A stretch of 64,000 bases of DNA, taken from Pseudomonas putida (GTDB taxonomy: Bacteria; Pseudomonadota; Gammaproteobacteria; Pseudomonadales; Pseudomonadaceae). This document shows positions 58,308 through 64,000 of the stretch, in pieces; the first letter of the stretch is position 1, and each line of letters begins with the position of its first letter. The stretch covers positions 1,674,001-1,738,000 of the forward strand of contig NZ_CP066306.1 in NCBI RefSeq assembly GCF_016406145.1, written 5' to 3'. The position numbers were made by a program, and so were the translations under genes. The notes beneath the pieces are model-generated. The model saw nothing but the letters and a program-made list of their open reading frames with translations. It did no database searches and was not told the origin of the DNA.

Positions 58308-58530
58308 CGAGCAGGCTCACAGGGGCAATGACCGGCAGTATCGACTGCCATTGCAGGATGTCGAGTAAAAAAGGCGTAAAAGTGTGGGTCATCTCAGCGC
58401 GGTTACTGCAGTTCGCCTGTGCAGAATGATCAGTAAGTTGTCAGTTTCGATCATTGAGCGCATTCAAACGGCTGTTTAATGTCGTTGGCAGATAAACGAC
58501 GGGGCCCGCCGAGGCACCCGCATTCCGTGA

Positions 58531-60591
<2,061 letters not shown>

Positions 60592-60662
60592 GATGGCCGG
60601 GGCCGCAAAGCGGCCCCAGGTTTTCACTGGTAGACTGACGGCCTCGCATCAGGCGCTGAAAC

Positions 60663-61562
60663 ATGTTTACCCGCTTTCATGACCTTCCCCAGGCACCTTT
60701 ACAGCCCCTCGAGCTTGCTTGGCTGAAAAGTGCCAACGTTGAAGCCGCCATCCTACGCCTGGACCTGATCGACCCCCTGATCAGCGGCAACAAATGGTTC
60801 AAGCTGCGCCACCACCTGCTGCACGCCCACGCCTCGGGCGCCGCCGGGCTGATCAGCCTCGGCGGCAATCACTCCAACCACCTCCATGCCCTGGCCGCCG
60901 CCGGCAAGCGCTTCGGCTTCGCCACCGTTGGTCTGTTGCGCGGCCATGCCCAGGACACCCCCACGGTGCGTGATCTGCAGGCGCTGGGGATGCAATTGCA
61001 CTGGCTTGGTTACGCAGGCTACCGTGCCCGTCATGACCCCGGCTTCTGGGCACCTTGGCAAGCGCTGTATCCCGGCTGGCACTGCATCCCCGAAGGCGGT
61101 GGCGGGCAGGCTGGTGCCCAGGGGTGTGCATTGATCGTCGAGCAGGCCAAGGCCCAGTTGGGCACATTGGGTTGGCCGGACTATGACGCCTGGTGGCTGG
61201 CCGCTGGCACCGGGACCACGCTGGCTGGCCTGGTGCTGGCCGAGGCCGGCGCGCACAGGGTGCATGGCGCCCTGGCAGTGCCGCTGGACCATGGTGTACC
61301 CGAGACCATAACGGCGCTGGCCGGTACGGCCGGGTACCAGTTGCACGAGGCCTGCCGAGAGGGTTTTGCCAGGCGCGATGATGAGCTGCAGGCTTTCATC
61401 GAACAGGCTGAGGCCAGCACGGGTGTCCCTTTAGAGGCGCTTTACACCGGCAAGGCACTGATGGCCCTGCGTGGGCAGGTCGAGGCCGGGCTGTTCAAGC
61501 CTGGCACTCGCCTGATCTTTTTGCACACCGGTGGCCTGCAGGGCCGACGCGGCTACTTGTAA
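60663..61562 (+). CDS. D-cysteine desulfhydrase / ACC deaminase-like PLP enzyme
   Basis: A 299-aa fold-type II PLP enzyme. The PLP lysine is in SGNKWFKLRHHLL and the phosphate-binding loop is in SLGGNHSNHLHALAAAG. The family includes 1-aminocyclopropane-1-carboxylate deaminase, D-cysteine desulfhydrase (YedO/DcyD) and L-cuprins. The substrate is unclear; the ACC deaminase diagnostic residues cannot be checked by eye. The stop overlaps the convergent cytochrome b561 gene by 10 bases. It is probably unlinked to fadH in function. Confidence 0.8.
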   Translation: MFTRFHDLPQAPLQPLELAWLKSANVEAAILRLDLIDPLISGNKWFKLRHHLLHAHASGAAGLISLGGNHSNHLHALAAAGKRFGFATVGLLRGHAQDTPTVRDLQALGMQLHWLGYAGYRARHDPGFWAPWQALYPGWHCIPEGGGGQAGAQGCALIVEQAKAQLGTLGWPDYDAWWLAAGTGTTLAGLVLAEAGAHRVHGALAVPLDHGVPETITALAGTAGYQLHEACREGFARRDDELQAFIEQAEASTGVPLEALYTGKALMALRGQVEAGLFKPGTRLIFLHTGGLQGRRGYL

Positions 61563-62098
61563 GGCAGCATGCGCAGCAGCGTGTTGTCGCGCACTACGTA
61601 GTGGTGATAAAGCCCGGCCAGCGCGTGCAGGCCGATCAGCCAGTACCCCCAACTGCCCACGCGTTCATGCCAGCCTTTGATGAACTTGGCCAAGTCCGGA
61701 TCCGCAGCGATCAGGTGCGGCAACTCCAGGCCATAGAAGGGCACCGGTTTGTCGGCGGCACTGAGGATCAGCCAGCCGGCCAGCGGCAAGCCGATCATCA
61801 ACAGGTACAGCGCCAGGTGCATCACGTGGGCAAGCCCGGTCTGCCAGGCGGGAGGCTTGGGCACAATGGGCGGCGCAGGGCGGACCAGGCGCACGGCCAG
61901 GCGCAGCCAGACCAGCACGAACACCGTCAGGCCGAGCATGAAGTGCAGGTCCTTCATCAGGTTGCGCTCGGCGCTGTCCTTGGGGAACAGGCCACGCAAC
62001 TCGATGCAGGCGTAGACAGCGGCCAGCAGCACCAGCATCAGCCAATGCAGGGCGATGGACAGGCGTGCGTAGTGGGGCGCGGGGCTGGATGAAACCAT
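61553..62098 (-). CDS. Cytochrome b561
   Basis: A 181-aa membrane cytochrome b of the bacterial YodB/CybB (YceJ) family. Four transmembrane helices carry the haem-ligand histidines, visible in IALHWLML, DLHFMLGL, LAHVMHLALYLLM and GLHALAGLYHHYV. It probably passes electrons between quinol and periplasmic acceptors, including superoxide in CybB. The gene is convergent with the PLP enzyme and shares 10 bases with it. The start ATG is at 62096-62098. Confidence 0.9.
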   Translation of the reverse strand: MVSSSPAPHYARLSIALHWLMLVLLAAVYACIELRGLFPKDSAERNLMKDLHFMLGLTVFVLVWLRLAVRLVRPAPPIVPKPPAWQTGLAHVMHLALYLLMIGLPLAGWLILSAADKPVPFYGLELPHLIAADPDLAKFIKGWHERVGSWGYWLIGLHALAGLYHHYVVRDNTLLRMLPYK

Positions 62099-62268
62099 GG
62101 GTGGTCCTCGTCATCAGGTCTAAAGTGGCGCTCTTGGCGGCGCTCAGAGGTAACTGTAACCGCTGCTGGGTTTAAATCTTTGCGCTGGGTCGGTGAAATG
62201 GTGTTTTCGGCCTGCGCCGCTTCGCGCGCAGGCCTGCAATACCCTGCTGCTCTCAATGCCGGGGTGGT

Positions 62269-63207
62269 TTACCCGCTAAGGTGCAAGTGCGGCCAGCTGT
62301 CAGCCACCAGAAACACGCGGCCCACCTCATGCCATTCGCCTTCCGGGCCTGGTTCAAGCCTGACCAGCATCTGCGCCGGTGCTTGCGGGTCAAGCCCCTC
62401 AAGCCATTGAGCGAACTGCCGCGCGGTCCAGCCTTGATCTGCCTCGAACCTTGCCGGTGCCAGCCAGGCATGGCGGGGCAGGGGCTGCCAGCGTCCCACC
62501 TCGGCCAGTGCCCAATCCCGCCGCCGCAACCACCGCCCGCGCAGGTGCAGCGGGTTGGCCCCCGCGGGCGATTCGGCGTGCCCAAACCACGGATAGAACA
62601 GATACCCCGCCAGCCACAGGTGTGCCTGTACCTGGCCGATGCCAAGCCCGGCGAGCGCCTCACGGCTCTGCGTGCCACCCGACATGGGCAATTGGTGCCC
62701 GGCCAGGTGCGCCAGTTTGGTACCCAGCCGGTCATGGCAACCCGGCCCTAGCCACTGCGCCGGGTCATGGCCTTGGCCGTCCGTTGGCCCCAGGTAAAGC
62801 TTTATGGCCAGCTCCAGATGGTGGGTACCGTCGGCGTCGCGCAGCACAATGTCCAACTCGCCCAGCGTGCGCCCACCGGTGCGGATCGCCAGGTTGGCCG
62901 CCAGCAGCTCGACACCGGGCGCCTGGGCCAGGGCGAACTGCCACAGGCCTTCGTAGTACAGGCCCAGGCGCCGGCTGGTGCTGTTTGCCAGCCATTCACG
63001 CAGGGGCTGATCGTCGGCGTCCAGCGCCTGTAACCAGTCTTTCAGCCGCTGGGGATCCGCCGCCCAGGTGCTGCCTGCCAGCGGATGGCGCTGGGGGCAG
63101 GGCGGTGTGCTCAGCAGCGGTGGCGACAGCAGCGTCCAGGCCAGGTCGCGCACGGCGGCGCGGCGCAATTGGCGAGGCAGGTCGTGGAGTTCGGCGAAAG
63201 GCATCAT
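62269..63207 (-). CDS. DUF1853 family protein, possible PD-(D/E)xK nuclease fold
   Basis: A 312-aa protein of the DUF1853 family, cytoplasmic, no known reaction. The N-terminal RRAAVRDLAWTLLSPPLL segment is typical. In the middle, GELDIVLRD followed by HHLELAIKLYLG puts D, then E-x-K in the spacing of a PD-(D/E)xK nuclease core, suggesting a nucleic-acid enzyme; this is inference. Start at ATG 63205-63207 (Met-Met), with the upstream frame non-homologous. It is divergent from nadK. Confidence 0.75.
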   Translation of the reverse strand: MMPFAELHDLPRQLRRAAVRDLAWTLLSPPLLSTPPCPQRHPLAGSTWAADPQRLKDWLQALDADDQPLREWLANSTSRRLGLYYEGLWQFALAQAPGVELLAANLAIRTGGRTLGELDIVLRDADGTHHLELAIKLYLGPTDGQGHDPAQWLGPGCHDRLGTKLAHLAGHQLPMSGGTQSREALAGLGIGQVQAHLWLAGYLFYPWFGHAESPAGANPLHLRGRWLRRRDWALAEVGRWQPLPRHAWLAPARFEADQGWTARQFAQWLEGLDPQAPAQMLVRLEPGPEGEWHEVGRVFLVADSWPHLHLSG

Positions 63208-63295
63208 GCTGCGAGCATAGCCGGTTTGCCGCTGCCCGGTCGTTTCGCCCATAATCGCGGCATAGTCACCCGCCGCAGAGCCTTGCAGGAGCCCC

Positions 63296-64000
63296 ATGGA
63301 GCAATTTCGCAATATCGGTATCATCGGCCGCCTTGGCAGCTCGCAGGTGCTCGACACCATTCGCCGACTGAAAAAATTCCTCCTCGAGCGCCACCTGCAC
63401 GTGATCCTCGAGGACACCATTGCCGAAGTGCTGCCTGGCCACGGCCTGCAGACCTCCACGCGCAAGTTGCTGGGCGAAGTATGCGACCTGGTCATCGTCG
63501 TCGGCGGTGACGGCAGCCTGCTTGGCGCCGCGCGTGCTTTGGCACGGCACAACATCCCTGTCCTGGGGATCAACCGCGGCAACCTGGGCTTCCTCACCGA
63601 TATTCGCCCGGACGAGCTGGAAGAAAAGGTCGCCGCAGTGCTTGACGGCCACTACCTGGTGGAAAACCGCTTCCTGCTGCAGGCCGAGGTGCGCCGCCAC
63701 CACGAGGCCATTGGCCAGGGTGATGCGCTCAACGATGTGGTCCTGCACCCGGGCAAGTCGACGCGGATGATCGAGTTCGAGATCTACATCGACGGCCAGT
63801 TCGTCTGCAGCCAGAAGGCCGACGGCCTGATCGTCGCCACCCCGACCGGCTCGACCGCCTACGCGCTTTCGGCCGGCGGCCCGATCATGCACCCCAAGCT
63901 CGACGCCATTGTCATCGTGCCCATGTACCCGCACACCCTGTCGGGCCGCCCGATCGTGGTCGACGGCAACAGCGAGCTGAAGATCGTGGTGTCCAAGGAC
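63296..64000 (+). CDS. nadK: NAD kinase, truncated at the right edge
   Basis: Phosphorylates NAD to NADP. The 235 visible codons run from the ATG at 63296, without the C-terminal end. The ATP/NAD motifs are VVGGDGSLLGAAR (GGDG) and ATPTGSTAYALSAGGPI. LGINRGNLGFLTDI is another NadK hallmark. AGGAG (63288-63292) precedes the ATG. NADP from NadK is used by FabG, FadH and Asd elsewhere in this window. Confidence 0.97.
   Translation, partial: MEQFRNIGIIGRLGSSQVLDTIRRLKKFLLERHLHVILEDTIAEVLPGHGLQTSTRKLLGEVCDLVIVVGGDGSLLGAARALARHNIPVLGINRGNLGFLTDIRPDELEEKVAAVLDGHYLVENRFLLQAEVRRHHEAIGQGDALNDVVLHPGKSTRMIEFEIYIDGQFVCSQKADGLIVATPTGSTAYALSAGGPIMHPKLDAIVIVPMYPHTLSGRPIVVDGNSELKIVVSKD

Overview
This window is core chromosome of a Pseudomonas, most probably of the P. 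putida group. The assignment is inference from gene content and order: rne/rluC followed by the yceD-rpmF-plsX-fabDG-acpP-fabF-pabC-mltG-tmk-holB cluster, leuCD-(methyltransferase)-leuB-asd-usg-fimV-truA-trpF-accD-folC-dedD-cvpA-purF-metZ, Pseudomonas-type REP doublets (CCGGCAAGCCGG motifs), and GTG or TTG starts in a GC-rich genome. I see no insertion sequence, prophage, CRISPR array, integrase or obvious horizontally acquired island. Both ends cut genes: rne on the left and nadK on the right.

Layout. 1-5.3 kb: rne (minus, truncated) diverges from rluC, a HAD phosphatase and sppA; a convergent Maf-type pyrophosphatase follows. 5.3-15.2 kb: one long co-directional lipid, cell-wall and DNA-synthesis block (yceD, rpmF, plsX, fabD, fabG, acpP, fabF, pabC, mltG, tmk, holB, TatD nuclease). 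pilZ, which lies between holB and the TatD gene in P. aeruginosa, is absent from that position. 15.2-19.7 kb: a small RNA matching the position, size and promoter class of RgsA, a class V aminotransferase, a TetR regulator, a MoaA-like radical SAM enzyme, a lipoprotein, a DUF1285 protein and tRNA-Asn. 19.8-24.9 kb: aromatic aminotransferase (minus), uvrB with a candidate LexA box, and gltX. 25.1-26.0 kb: a tRNA cluster (Ala-Glu)x3 with a consensus promoter and a 259-bp tandem repeat unit that has duplicated its own terminator.

26.0-33.9 kb: a TetR/hydrolase pair behind perfect palindromes, a hotdog thioesterase, dusC, ibpA with a sigma32 promoter and a ROSE-type RNA thermometer, a five-PAS GGDEF-EAL protein, and a LysR regulator. 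34.0-52.2 kb: leucine and aspartate-family biosynthesis (leuC, leuD, leuB, asd), a USG-1-like ASADH paralogue that seems to lack the catalytic cysteine, fimV, truA, trpF, accD, folC, dedD, cvpA, purF, metZ and an SDR. 52.3-53.1 kb: a second tRNA cluster (Val, Asp x3), again with an internal duplicated terminator. 53.2-64 kb: a proline/alanine-rich lipoprotein, a tiny acidic ORF, an AraC regulator with a membrane-anchored nitrilase-like protein lacking the catalytic Cys and Lys, TrkH, a 2,4-dienoyl-CoA reductase, a PLP desulfhydrase/deaminase, cytochrome b561, a DUF1853 protein and nadK.

The genes are mainly housekeeping. Metabolic links include malonyl-CoA supply (AccD) feeding FabD/FabG/ACP/FabF and PlsX, folate (PabC, FolC) feeding thymidylate and purine synthesis (Tmk, PurF), and leucine/methionine synthesis (LeuBCD, Asd, MetZ). 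I found no convincing novel multi-gene system. The most interesting signals are regulatory: RgsA with a sigma54-like element next to its promoter, the ROSE thermometer, the very long rne leader with overlapping divergent promoters, tRNA arrays with internal terminators, a LexA box at uvrB, and a few degenerate or orphan enzymes.
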